Assembly (NCBI GenBank): GCA_000023185.1
Contig: CP001622.1
Location: 1,178,001-1,242,000 of the forward strand
DNA: 64,000 bases
Direction of reading: 5' to 3'
Source of the DNA: Rhizobium leguminosarum bv. trifolii WSM1325
Lineage (GTDB): Bacteria > Pseudomonadota > Alphaproteobacteria > Rhizobiales > Rhizobiaceae
Part shown: piece after piece, positions 18,956 to 26,704 of the stretch
Layout: each line of letters opens with the position of its first letter
Position numbering within the stretch: the stretch's first letter is position 1
The notes under the pieces: generated by a model
Told to the model about the DNA's origin: nothing
Database searches by the model: none
Seen by the model: only the letters and a program-made list of their open reading frames with translations
Made by a program: the position numbers and the translations under genes

Positions 18956-19069
18956 GAGCATGATGCCGAAAAGTGTCAGCGGTTTTCGGACGACATCATG
19001 CTCCAACTGTTTAATTTAGAACAGGATTCAGATTTTAGGCCGATCCGGCCTAAAATCATCCTGTTCTAA
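18956..19069. repeat. Double-hairpin intergenic repeat, full copy
   Basis: Two long hairpins lie side by side. The first has arms GAGCATGATG (18956-18965) and CATCATGCTC (18994-19003) with an inner CCGAAAA/TTTTCGG. The second has arms TTAGAACAGGAT (19016-19027) and ATCCTGTTCTAA (19058-19069) enclosing a perfect 12-bp GATTTTAGGCCG/CGGCCTAAAATC stem. It lies between the deacetylase start and the ABC-F stop. A partial copy of the first half recurs at 21017. Confidence 0.82.
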
Positions 19070-19078
19070 GGCCTGTGG

Positions 19079-20962
19079 CTATCCCGCCATCGCTTCTTCG
19101 TATTCGGCAGACAGCATCAGCCAGTCTTCCTCGGCAGCAGCGAGTCTTGCCGCAGCCTCGCCGCGTTGCTTCACCTTTTCGGCGGCCTTGGCGGGCGTCT
19201 TTTCGTAAAGGGCCGGATCCGCAAGTTCCGCATCAAACGCCTGAATCTGTTTCTCCAGCTTCGCCGTCAAGGATTCGATTTCGTTGATCTTTTTCCTGAG
19301 CGGCGTTAGCGAGGCGCGGCGTTCGGCATTGAGCTTGCGCTGGTCGGCCTTCGACGTCGCATCTTCAGTCAGCTGCGGCTTTTCTTCTTTTTTTTTACCG
19401 GAACTGACGATGAGGTCGCGATACTCGTCCATATCGCCTTCGAAGGTCGTCACCGTACCGCCGTTGACCAGCCACAGCCGATCGACGGTCGCTTCGATCA
19501 GATGGCGATCGTGCGAGATCAGGATGACGGCGCCTTCGTAGTCGTTCAGCGCCTCGATCAGCGCGCGGCGGCTGTCGATGTCGAGGTGGTTGGTCGGCTC
19601 GTCGAGGATCAGCAGATTGGGCGCATTGAAGGCGGCAAGCCCCATTAGCAAGCGAGCTTTTTCGCCGCCGGAAAGATCCTTGGCGGCCGTCGCCATCTTC
19701 TCGGTCGCAAGCCCCATCTGGGCGACGCGGGCGCGCACCTTGGCTTCCGGCGCACCGGGCATCAGGCGGCGCACATGCTCCACCGGCGATTGCTCGGGAA
19801 TGAGGTCGTCGAGCTGGTGCTGCGCGAAGAAGCCGATCTTCAGGCTCGGCGCGATCTTCACTTCACCGCTTTCCGGCGCCAGCCGGCCGGAGATGAATTT
19901 GGCGAAGGTCGATTTGCCGTTGCCGTTCGAGCCGAGCAGGGCGATGCGGTCGTCATTGTCGATGCGCAGATTGAGGTTCTTCAGGATCGGATTGCCGGGC
20001 TCGTAGCCAACGGCGCCGCTCTGGATCGCGACGATCGGCGAAGCCGGCTGCTTTTCCGGCTCGGGAAAAGTGATCGGCTGTACGTGGGCCTCGATCACCG
20101 CGGCAACCGTTCCCATGCGTTCCAGCGCCTTGACGCGCGATTGTGCCTGCCGGGCCTTGGAAGCCTTGGCCTTGAACCGGTCGATGAAGCCCTGCAGATG
20201 TTTGCGCGCCGCGTCGTTCTTGGCCTTGGCCTTGGTCTGCAGCTCGTCGGCTTCCGCCTTCTGTCGCTCGAACTGGTCGTAACCGCCGCGATAGAAGGTG
20301 AGCTTCTTCTGGTCGAGATGGACGATCGCATTGACGGCATTGTTCAAAAGGTCGCGATCGTGGCTGATGATGATGACAGTGTGCGGATAGCGCCTGACAT
20401 AATCTTCCAGCCACAGCGTGCCTTCGAGGTCGAGATAGTTGGTCGGCTCGTCGAGCAGAAGCAGATCCGGCTCGGAAAACAGCACGGCGGCAAGTGCGAC
20501 GCGCATGCGCCAACCGCCGGAGAAGGAGGAGGCGGGGCGGGCCTGCGCGTCCTTGTCGAAGCCGAGGCCGGCAAGAATGCTCGCCGCGCGCGCTTCGGCC
20601 GAATGCGCGTCGATATCGACAAGGCGCATCTGGATTTCTGCGATGCGGTGCGGATCGGTTGCCGTTTCCGCCTCGGCAACGAGGGCCGTGCGTTCCTTGT
20701 CCGCGGCAAGCACGATCTCGATCAGCGCGTCTTCGGTCGCCGGCGCTTCCTGCGCCACCTGGCCGATGCGTGCAGCCTTCGGGATCGACACCGTTCCGCT
20801 CTCCGAACCGAGATCGCCGGTGATGACGCGAAAAAGCGTGGACTTGCCGGCGCCGTTGCGCCCGACGAGTCCCGCCTTCGTGCCTGAAGGCAGCGAAACG
20901 CTGGCATTGTCGAGGAGCAGGCGCCCGGCGATGCGGGCGGAAATATCGGTGAGCGTGATCAT
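19079..20962 (-). CDS. ABC-F family ATPase (two nucleotide-binding domains, no membrane domain)
   Basis: The 627-residue protein has two ATP-binding cassettes with Walker A GRNGAGKST and GSNGNGKST, ABC signatures FSGGWRMR and LSGGEKARLLM, and Walker B LLLDEPTNYLD and LILDEPTNHLD. The ABC-F linker and a C-terminal coiled coil (about 540-620, rich in K, E, A and L) are present. ABC-F proteins act on ribosomes rather than as transporters, and this resembles the Uup/YheS-type housekeeping group. ATG at 20962 is preferred over TTG at 20998. It ends only ten bases from a double hairpin that could serve as terminator. The exact subfamily is not settled; it lacks the signs of an antibiotic-resistance factor. 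Confidence 0.9.
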   Translation of the reverse strand: MITLTDISARIAGRLLLDNASVSLPSGTKAGLVGRNGAGKSTLFRVITGDLGSESGTVSIPKAARIGQVAQEAPATEDALIEIVLAADKERTALVAEAETATDPHRIAEIQMRLVDIDAHSAEARAASILAGLGFDKDAQARPASSFSGGWRMRVALAAVLFSEPDLLLLDEPTNYLDLEGTLWLEDYVRRYPHTVIIISHDRDLLNNAVNAIVHLDQKKLTFYRGGYDQFERQKAEADELQTKAKAKNDAARKHLQGFIDRFKAKASKARQAQSRVKALERMGTVAAVIEAHVQPITFPEPEKQPASPIVAIQSGAVGYEPGNPILKNLNLRIDNDDRIALLGSNGNGKSTFAKFISGRLAPESGEVKIAPSLKIGFFAQHQLDDLIPEQSPVEHVRRLMPGAPEAKVRARVAQMGLATEKMATAAKDLSGGEKARLLMGLAAFNAPNLLILDEPTNHLDIDSRRALIEALNDYEGAVILISHDRHLIEATVDRLWLVNGGTVTTFEGDMDEYRDLIVSSGKKKEEKPQLTEDATSKADQRKLNAERRASLTPLRKKINEIESLTAKLEKQIQAFDAELADPALYEKTPAKAAEKVKQRGEAAARLAAAEEDWLMLSAEYEEAMAG

Positions 20963-21016
20963 GGCCGGCGTTTTGGCCGAAAGCGCCCGCCAAGGCAAGA
21001 GCGCTTGTCAGTCCTG

Positions 21017-21063
21017 GAGCATGATGCCCAAAAGCGGGAGTGGTTTTCGGACCTCCGGCCGGA
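21017..21063. repeat. Partial copy of the GAGCATGATG repeat
   Basis: GAGCATGATGCCCAAAAG followed by GTGGTTTTCGGAC matches the first half of the repeat at 18956 but lacks the closing CATCATGCTC arm. It lies in the 102-base gap between the ABC-F gene and the GGDEF gene. It is a decayed or truncated copy. Confidence 0.65.
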
Positions 21064-21064
21064 T

Positions 21065-22114
21065 CTAGCGGCCGAAAGCCTGCACCGGCAGTCGGGGGTT
21101 CGACTGCGCGGCGAGAAGCGCCACGCGGGCATTGGCCTGCAATTGTCCCGGTGTTGCCGCGTCGGTGCTGAGCGCCACGCCGATCGAGATGGTGAGCCTG
21201 CCGGGATCGGCCTTGTCGGATGTCGCGAAGACCAGATTGTCCTCGACGGAGGCGCGCAGCCGTTCGGCAATAGCAATCGCATCCTGCATGCCGACATTGG
21301 AAAACAACAGGGCGAATTCGTCGGCCTCGGTGCGGGCGACGAAATCGTTTTTCTTGACCGACTTGCTGAAAAGGCCGGCAAGCTTCTTCAGGAGCTTGTT
21401 GCCTGCCTGGGTGCCGTATTTGTCGTTGAGATCGGTGAAATTGTCGATATCGACCATGATCAGTGCGCTGCCGGCGGCACCTTCTTCACGCTTGTAGAGA
21501 TCGGCGATCGTCCGGTTCAGCGCGATGCGGTTTGGAAGCCCGGTGATCCTGTCGGCGATCGCGGCCGATTGCATCGCCGAAATGCCGCGCTCCAGCGTTT
21601 CCAGCGTCTTGATATCGTCCTGCAGCTTCGCGCCGATTTCCATCTCGGCTGCAAGAACTGTCGAAAGCGAGGCAGTGAGATAATCGACCTCGCTGAGGAA
21701 GACGGCAAGGCTCTGGTCGTCTTGGCCGGAGACGGATTTCAGGATGGCGCCGCAGGCGCGCGCAAAGGCGTTCTTGTGCTTCAGCCCTTCGGCAAGCCGA
21801 TCCGCCACGTCGCGCAGCATCCGGCTCGCCTCGTTCCGCGACGTCTCGCCCGCCAGCCCGCAATGGCCGACGAGCCGGTATTTCAGGCCGAGTTCGTCGA
21901 GCATCGGCTGCTGCGGCTGAGGGCCGAGTGCTGCAATATCCTGCGCAAGGCCTGCATTGAGCCCGATGATCGCCTCATGAAAGAGTTCGTAATTGCGCGG
22001 GAGCGCCGCAACGTTCAGGCGCGCCATGTGCTGGGCGATCTTCTGAATATCCGCCATCGGCGCCGGGCGCGCAGCCTCGCGCGGCACCAGTGCGTTTGCG
22101 CTTCCATTCTGCAT
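21065..22114 (-). CDS. GGDEF-domain protein with degenerate active site
   Basis: The 349-residue protein has an N-terminal helical region of unknown fold (about 1-180) and a C-terminal GGDEF domain: AAIADRITGLPNRIALNRTI, then ALIMVDIDNFTDLNDKYGTQAGNKLLKKLA. The signature loop that should read GG(D/E)EF is EADEF at residues 263-267. Loss of both glycines normally abolishes diguanylate cyclase activity, so it may be a GTP or c-di-GMP sensor or regulator rather than a cyclase. There are no membrane segments, so it is cytosolic. It stands alone between the ABC-F and DinB genes. Confidence 0.82.
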   Translation of the reverse strand: MQNGSANALVPREAARPAPMADIQKIAQHMARLNVAALPRNYELFHEAIIGLNAGLAQDIAALGPQPQQPMLDELGLKYRLVGHCGLAGETSRNEASRMLRDVADRLAEGLKHKNAFARACGAILKSVSGQDDQSLAVFLSEVDYLTASLSTVLAAEMEIGAKLQDDIKTLETLERGISAMQSAAIADRITGLPNRIALNRTIADLYKREEGAAGSALIMVDIDNFTDLNDKYGTQAGNKLLKKLAGLFSKSVKKNDFVARTEADEFALLFSNVGMQDAIAIAERLRASVEDNLVFATSDKADPGRLTISIGVALSTDAATPGQLQANARVALLAAQSNPRLPVQAFGR

Positions 22115-22257
22115 GACGATCCCTCGCGACCCGGCCTCATTTCTCAGATCAGGCTATGCCCGCAAGCGTTTAAGAGAGGCTGAATTTTCGACGGGAAGCC
22201 TGGGATTCACGGGTGGAACCGGCGAAGGCGGTTAATTCAGTCTTGATGGTGAAGGTC

Positions 22258-22767
22258 TTACATCCACTCGCGGCCCTCGCTACGGAGGAAGTAGATGAGA
22301 TCCAACGTGAGGCTCGGCTTGCCCAGCGCCGTCAGCGTCATGTGGCACTGGCCGCGATGATGGGTCTGGTGGTTGAAGAGATGCGCGAGCGCTGGCGCCA
22401 GCGGCTGGGTGAATTCGCCCGGTTGCGTCACCGGCACATAGGTGAAGTCGGCGGCAAGGGCTGCCTCGTCCAGCGTGTCCATCCAGGCAATGATACGCTC
22501 GTCCTCGGCTTTGCGCGCGGCAGCAAGCGCATCCAGTTCTTCGAAGAGCAGGGCATCGAGTGTCGTCGGTGCCTCGCCGGCACCGCTGAAGCGCTTCATC
22601 CATATCCGGTCGGCGACGATCAGATGATTGAGCGTGCGATGCAGCGAGCCGAAAAAAGCGCCGTGGTCGCTGCGGAATTCCGCGTCGCTGAGTTCGGCCG
22701 CAGCCGCATAAACTTGCGTGTTGGCCCAACGATTATAGGCGGCGAACATCCTGTAATGTCTTAGCAT
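22258..22767 (-). CDS. DinB family protein (putative metalloenzyme)
   Basis: This 169-residue four-helix-bundle protein has the DinB/YfiT pattern: an N-terminal YNRWANTQVY helix, a histidine in LHRTLNHLIVADRIWM and the C-terminal LAHLFNHQTHHRGQCHMTL, whose histidines make the metal triad. The family includes thiol transferases (bacillithiol, mycothiol, glutathione dependent) and many members of unknown role. Start and length are normal. It is divergent from the GST gene at 22907, and a thiol-related function for both is an attractive guess but only inference. Confidence 0.86.
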   Translation of the reverse strand: MLRHYRMFAAYNRWANTQVYAAAAELSDAEFRSDHGAFFGSLHRTLNHLIVADRIWMKRFSGAGEAPTTLDALLFEELDALAAARKAEDERIIAWMDTLDEAALAADFTYVPVTQPGEFTQPLAPALAHLFNHQTHHRGQCHMTLTALGKPSLTLDLIYFLRSEGREWM

Positions 22768-22906
22768 TCAGACCCTCCCGGATTGGTCGCGGCAGTCTAG
22801 CCCTTTTCCCCGGAAATCGCAGTGATGCGCCCATGAAATTTCCTGATTTGATCGCAGCCGCTTTCTGTCGTGGAATGGATGGAGCTACGATCTCGAAAGG
22901 ACTGTC

Positions 22907-23596
22907 ATGACCAGAGCCCTCTATTCCCTCTGCGGCGCTGACGAGCAGCGCTTCTTTTCGCCCCATTGCTGGAAGGCGGTGATGGCGCTTGCGCATAAGG
23001 GGCTCGATTTCGAGGAGATTCCGACGACCTACGCCCCCATCCGCGCGATCGGCGGCGGCGTCTCGTCGATCGTGCCCGTTCTCGACGACAATGGCCGGCT
23101 GATCCCCGACAGTTTCGACATCGCCCTCTATCTGGAGGAGGCCTATCCCGAGCGGCCGTCACTGTTCAACGGCGAAGGCGGCAAGTCTCTGTCGAGGATG
23201 GTGGAAGGCTATTCGCAAATGATCATCCATCCGGCGATCATGCGCATCGCCCTTCTCGATATCCATGCGAACCTCGACGAGGAAGACAAGGCCTATTTCC
23301 GTCAAAGCCGGGAGGCTCGGCTTGGCAAGCCGTTGGAAGTGGTTGCCGCCGACAGCGAGGCGGAGAAGGCCGCCTTCGGCGCCAAGCTGGAGCCGCTACG
23401 GCACATGCTGAAGTTTCAGCCCTTCATCGGCGGGCAAACGCCGCTCTTTGCCGACTATATCGTCTTCGGCGCGCTGCAATGGCTGCGTGTCTCCGCCGGT
23501 CTCGCCATGCTAGCCACCGACGATCCCGTCATGGCCTGGTTCGAACGCTGCCTCGATCTTCACCAAAGCCGCGGCAGGACTGTGACAGCGGCGTGA
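22907..23596 (+). CDS. Glutathione S-transferase family protein
   Basis: The 229-residue cytosolic protein has an N-terminal thioredoxin fold (LYSLCGADEQRFFSPHCWKAVMALAHKGLDFEEIP), the cis-proline region SSIVPVLDD, the glutathione-binding PDSFDIALYLEEAYP, and an all-helical C-terminal domain. The DSFDIALYL stretch resembles beta-etherase-like GSTs. It has no obvious pathway neighbours and is followed by the strong housekeeping gene ndk. The substrate is unknown. Shine-Dalgarno-like AAAGGA is near the ATG. Confidence 0.86.
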   Translation: MTRALYSLCGADEQRFFSPHCWKAVMALAHKGLDFEEIPTTYAPIRAIGGGVSSIVPVLDDNGRLIPDSFDIALYLEEAYPERPSLFNGEGGKSLSRMVEGYSQMIIHPAIMRIALLDIHANLDEEDKAYFRQSREARLGKPLEVVAADSEAEKAAFGAKLEPLRHMLKFQPFIGGQTPLFADYIVFGALQWLRVSAGLAMLATDDPVMAWFERCLDLHQSRGRTVTAA

Positions 23597-23612
23597 AATT
23601 GCCGCCCACCTC

Positions 23613-23665
23613 TTGTTTTCGGGCGTTGGGGCGGGTAAAGACCGCCCACTTTTCCCGAGAAAACA
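23613..23665 (+). promoter_or_regulatory. Nested hairpin between GST and ndk
   Basis: The inner stem GGGCGG/CCGCCC (23629-23634 with 23642-23647, loop of seven) is followed by ACTTTT and looks like a terminator for the GST gene. An outer imperfect stem, TGTTTTC-GGG with CCCGAGAAAACA, encloses it and ends just before the ndk ribosome site AGAGGA (23665-23670). It may be a terminator, a leader structure for ndk, or both. Confidence 0.5.
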
Positions 23666-23677
23666 GAGGATTTGACT

Positions 23678-24100
23678 ATGGCGATTGAACGCACCTTCTC
23701 GATGATCAAGCCGGACGCAACGAAGCGCAACCTGACGGGCGCCATCACCAAGATGCTCGAAGATGCCGGCCTGCGTGTCGTCGCTTCCAAGCGCGTCTGG
23801 ATGAGCCGTCGCGAAGCCGAAGGCTTCTACGCCGTTCACAAGGACCGTCCCTTCTTCGGCGAACTGGTCGAAGGCATGACCTCCGGCCCGACCATCGTCC
23901 AGGTGCTGGAAGGCGAAGGCGCGATCCTCAAGAACCGCGAGATCATGGGTGCCACCAACCCGGCAAACGCTGACGAAGGCACGATCCGCAAGGTTCATGC
24001 TCTGTCGATCGGCGAAAATTCCGTTCACGGCTCGGATGCTCCGGAGACGGCTGCCCAGGAAATCAAGTACTGGTTCTCCGATACGGAAATCGTCGGCTGA
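23678..24100 (+). CDS. ndk: Nucleoside diphosphate kinase
   Basis: Ndk equilibrates nucleoside di- and triphosphates through a phospho-histidine enzyme. The 140-residue protein starts [17 protein letters not shown] and includes [28 protein letters not shown] and the active-site histidine in [16 protein letters not shown]. Length is standard. The ATG at 23678 has AGAGGA seven bases upstream; the in-frame TTG at 23672 does not. A strong terminator follows at 24146. It is monocistronic. Confidence 0.97.
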   Translation: MAIERTFSMIKPDATKRNLTGAITKMLEDAGLRVVASKRVWMSRREAEGFYAVHKDRPFFGELVEGMTSGPTIVQVLEGEGAILKNREIMGATNPANADEGTIRKVHALSIGENSVHGSDAPETAAQEIKYWFSDTEIVG

Positions 24101-24145
24101 GGCCACGCTTCGGCATTCGCCGGCAATGCTTTGAATTGACTCTCG

Positions 24146-24172
24146 AAAGCCGGGGCCTTGCTCCGGCTTTTT
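24146..24172 (+). terminator. Rho-independent terminator after ndk
   Basis: An 11-bp stem (AAAGCCGGGGC with GCTCCGGCTTT, one G-T pair, three-base loop) is followed by TTTTT, 46 bases after the ndk stop. Placement between convergent genes suggests it may also serve the minus-strand lipoprotein gene. Confidence 0.85.
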
Positions 24173-24184
24173 CCATGCATTTTT

Positions 24185-24688
24185 CTATGCCGGGCATTTG
24201 TCGGTGTTCGAGAAATCGACGCTGCCATCAGGCTTGAAGACCTCCGGGTTCTTGTCATAAAGCGCGCCGAGGACGAGCGGCTTGCTCGGCAGGACGGTCT
24301 GGTCGAGGTCGGACCGGAACTGCGTCTTCAATTCCTGCAGCACCTTGCCGTCCTTGTCGACCAGCCGGACACTCACGGAATAGGGGCGGTCCTTGCGCAC
24401 GCAGTGCAGTTTTTCGCTCTGCAGCGCGATCTTGTCGTCGATCGGGTAGATTTTCTGGTTCAGCACCAGCGGATCGCCTCCTTCAGGATTTTCAAATTCG
24501 GCGATGATGACCGAACCGTCGGGGATGGGCCCTGTCTTCTTCAGCGTCAGCAGATAGGTGGCGCTCGCCACCCGATAGTTGAAGACAAAGAGATGGCCGG
24601 TGACCTCGACCAGGTTTTCAGCCTGGCGCTGGCAGGCTGACAGCATCAGCCCGGCCACCGCCGCCATCACGATCCAATGCTTTCTCAT
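24185..24688 (-). CDS. Putative lipoprotein of unknown function
   Basis: The 167-residue product begins MRKHWIVMAAVAGLMLSACQRQ, a clear lipoprotein signal with lipobox LSAC, and continues with a beta-rich domain (VTGHLFVFNYRVASATYLLTLKKTGPIPDGSVIIAEFENP). I do not recognise the family. The start is the ATG at 24688, overlapping the stop of the CGNR regulator gene by four bases (ATGA at 24685-24688), so the two are likely co-transcribed. That coupling suggests a link to whatever the regulator controls, but nothing in the sequence shows the role. Confidence 0.75.
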   Translation of the reverse strand: MRKHWIVMAAVAGLMLSACQRQAENLVEVTGHLFVFNYRVASATYLLTLKKTGPIPDGSVIIAEFENPEGGDPLVLNQKIYPIDDKIALQSEKLHCVRKDRPYSVSVRLVDKDGKVLQELKTQFRSDLDQTVLPSKPLVLGALYDKNPEVFKPDGSVDFSNTDKCPA

Positions 24689-25230
24689 GGCGTCTCCTCC
24701 TTCTTGCGGCGATAGTGACGGTTCGCCTTGGCGCGGTTGCCGCAGACCGCCATGTCGCACCAGGCCCGGCTTCTGTTCTTGCTGCGGTCGATGAACAGCC
24801 AGCCGCAATTGCCGCAGATCTTCATGCGCTGGGGATCGGGCATAGCGATCAGCCGCAGTGCCGAATGGGCGGTTGCCGCGGCCAGGCTGCCGGGGCTTGC
24901 GTCGCGCAACGCCTTCGCCAGCGCTTCCAGCAGCCTGGCCAGCAATTGGTCGTCGCCGCCATTCAGTATACGCTCGCGGAAATAGAGGTCGATCGCTTCC
25001 CGCAGCACGATGAAATCCGCTTCGTTTTCCGCCGCCACCGGTGCGATGTTGCCGAAAAGGGCGCGTTCGGCGCAGAATTCGGCCGCAGCGTTTGGAAAGC
25101 TCTGCATCTGGTCCCTGACTGCGAAGCGGTCGATCCGCCGAACTGCATCGTGGCGCAAAACGACGCTGTTGACGACATCGAGCGCCAGTGCGCCGCCGGC
25201 AAAGCGGTGAGGGGTCCAGGAAAAGCTCAT
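24685..25230 (-). CDS. ABATE / CGNR zinc-finger transcriptional regulator
   Basis: The 181-residue protein has an N-terminal ABATE domain (FAGGALALDVVNSVVLRHD) and a C-terminal CGNR zinc finger (MKICGNCGWLFIDRSKNRSRAWCDMAVCGNRAKANRHYRRKK) whose four cysteines and basic tail should bind metal and DNA. CGNR proteins are usually local regulators. It is divergent from the LivH-like permease across a 66-base region carrying a perfect palindrome, the likely operator. No Shine-Dalgarno precedes its ATG, and TATAAT lies six bases upstream, so a leaderless message is likely. The lipoprotein gene follows in the same transcript. Confidence 0.86.
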   Translation of the reverse strand: MSFSWTPHRFAGGALALDVVNSVVLRHDAVRRIDRFAVRDQMQSFPNAAAEFCAERALFGNIAPVAAENEADFIVLREAIDLYFRERILNGGDDQLLARLLEALAKALRDASPGSLAAATAHSALRLIAMPDPQRMKICGNCGWLFIDRSKNRSRAWCDMAVCGNRAKANRHYRRKKEETP

Positions 25231-25234
25231 GATG

Positions 25235-25274
25235 AAATTATAACTGGTGAAATAACTTTTACCAGTTATAATTT
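25235..25274. promoter_or_regulatory. Perfect 14-bp inverted repeat: bidirectional promoter/operator
   Basis: Arms AAATTATAACTGGT (25235-25248) and ACCAGTTATAATTT (25261-25274) are exact inverted copies with a 12-base AT-rich spacer. Each arm contains TATAAT reading outward, so the dyad covers the -10 element of both the CGNR gene (minus) and the permease (plus). The likely binder is the CGNR protein, as autoregulator and controller of the permease; this is inferred from position. Confidence 0.7.
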
Positions 25275-25296
25275 TGGTGACGCGGAGTGTCTGTGA

Positions 25297-26193
25297 ATGG
25301 CCTATCTTCTGCAGCAGCTGGCGAATGCGGTTCCGCTCGCTGCTCTCTATGCCGCGCTTGCCTTCGGTTATGCCGTCGCCTTCGGCGTGACGAAGCGGGC
25401 CGACATCACCTATGGGGCGATCTTTGCCTTCGCGGGCCAGATCCTGCTGCTCTTCACCGAACTCGCCTATGTCAGGTTTTGGCTGGTGCTGCCAGCCGCC
25501 CTTGCCGTCGGCGCCTGCGCTTCCATCGTCTATTCGCTGGCGGCGGGGCTATGGATCGGCCGCTCGATCATGCTGCCGCTGGTCAACAAATCGCCGAATA
25601 CGGTCATCGTCGCTGCCCTCGGCATCATGATCGTGCTGATGGAGACCGCCCGGCTTGCGGCCAATACCCGCTCTATCTGGCTGCCGCCGTTCCTGAACGA
25701 CACGGTCGTCTTCTGGAGCGATGGCCTGTTCAAGGTGACACTCACTTATATCCAGTTGATCAACACGGTACTGATGTGCGCCATCGTCGCGGTGGGTACG
25801 CTGATCCTCAGGCGCACGGCGTGGGGCCGCGTCTGGCGCGCCGTCACCGATGATCCGCTGGCCGCCGAACTCTGCGGCACCAGCGCCGACCGCGTCTTCC
25901 TCATCGCCTATACGGCCGCGGCGCTTGTCGCCACCATCTGCGGCATCCTCGCCACCTTCTATTACGGCTCGATGGATTTCGGTGCCGGCCTGATGTTCGG
26001 GCTGAAGGTGCTGCTGATCGCAGCCGTCGGCGGCTATTCCGATCCGCTGCGCTCGGCAGGCGGCGCTGCCGGGCTTGCCGTCGTCGAAACCATGTGGGGC
26101 GCCTACGGCCCCTTCGTCTGGCGGGATCTGGTCGTCTTCTCGCTGCTCGTCCTGCTCTTGGTCATGAGCCGCAGAGAACGAGTAGTGCTCTAA
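25297..26193 (+). CDS. LivH-like ABC transporter permease (branched-chain amino acid type), orphan
   Basis: This 298-residue protein has eight or so membrane segments and the BPD_transp_2 features of LivH permeases, including the cytoplasmic coupling stretch GRVWRAVTDDPLAAELCGTSADRV and the following AALVATICGILATFYYG. Normally LivH works with LivM, two ATPases and a binding protein, but none is adjacent here. It may borrow partners encoded elsewhere. It is divergent from a CGNR regulator across a palindromic operator, suggesting dedicated control. Start ATG 25297 has a GCGGAG site about ten bases upstream. Substrate unknown. Confidence 0.82.
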   Translation: MAYLLQQLANAVPLAALYAALAFGYAVAFGVTKRADITYGAIFAFAGQILLLFTELAYVRFWLVLPAALAVGACASIVYSLAAGLWIGRSIMLPLVNKSPNTVIVAALGIMIVLMETARLAANTRSIWLPPFLNDTVVFWSDGLFKVTLTYIQLINTVLMCAIVAVGTLILRRTAWGRVWRAVTDDPLAAELCGTSADRVFLIAYTAAALVATICGILATFYYGSMDFGAGLMFGLKVLLIAAVGGYSDPLRSAGGAAGLAVVETMWGAYGPFVWRDLVVFSLLVLLLVMSRRERVVL

Positions 26194-26685
26194 TTATTTC
26201 CACTTGTCGCGCGCCGCATCGTCGGCGTCTTTCGCCGCGACCCAGTCGCCGGTGGCGCCATCCCGCACATGCTCCTTCTTCCAGAAGGGCGCTGCGGTCT
26301 TCAGGAAATCCATGACGAAATTCGCGCCGTCGAACGCCGCCTGCCGGTGTGGCGCCGCTGCGACGACGAGCACGATATTCTCGCTAGTTGCGATCTTTCC
26401 GTAACGGTGGATAGCGGTGAGGCCGAGAAGTCCGAAGCGCTGGATGGCGAGATCGCCGATGCGCCGGATCTCCGCTTCGGCCATGCCGGGATAATGCTCG
26501 AGCTCGAGGGCAGCAAGCGTGCCGCCTTCATCGCGGCAGAGGCCGGAAAAGGTAACGACGGCGCCGATGCCGGGTTTGCCTTTGGAGAGCAGATCGACCT
26601 CGGCCTGCAGGTCGAAGTCTTCATGCTGGACGCGGATGGTGGGGGTGATGATCACGACAAACGCCCCTGTTGCTGTGAGGCGCAT
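26194..26685 (-). CDS. moaE: Molybdopterin synthase catalytic subunit MoaE
   Basis: MoaE transfers sulfur from MoaD thiocarboxylate to precursor Z (cPMP) to make molybdopterin. The 163-residue product includes TPTIRVQHEDFDLQAEV, GAVVTFSGLCRDE, LELEHYPGMAEAEI, HRYGKI and the catalytic-lysine region FLKTAAPFWKKE. The start may be ATG 26685, or a GTG at 26655 that would match usual family N-termini more closely; both have fair ribosome sites. It is separated from moaD by a repeat element (26705-26835), so the pair seems to have been split by that insertion. A molybdopterin oxidoreductase gene lies a few kb away at 33563. Confidence 0.93.
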   Translation of the reverse strand: MRLTATGAFVVIITPTIRVQHEDFDLQAEVDLLSKGKPGIGAVVTFSGLCRDEGGTLAALELEHYPGMAEAEIRRIGDLAIQRFGLLGLTAIHRYGKIATSENIVLVVAAAPHRQAAFDGANFVMDFLKTAAPFWKKEHVRDGATGDWVAAKDADDAARDKWK

Positions 26686-26704
26686 TCACATCCCAACCCG
26701 CCCT

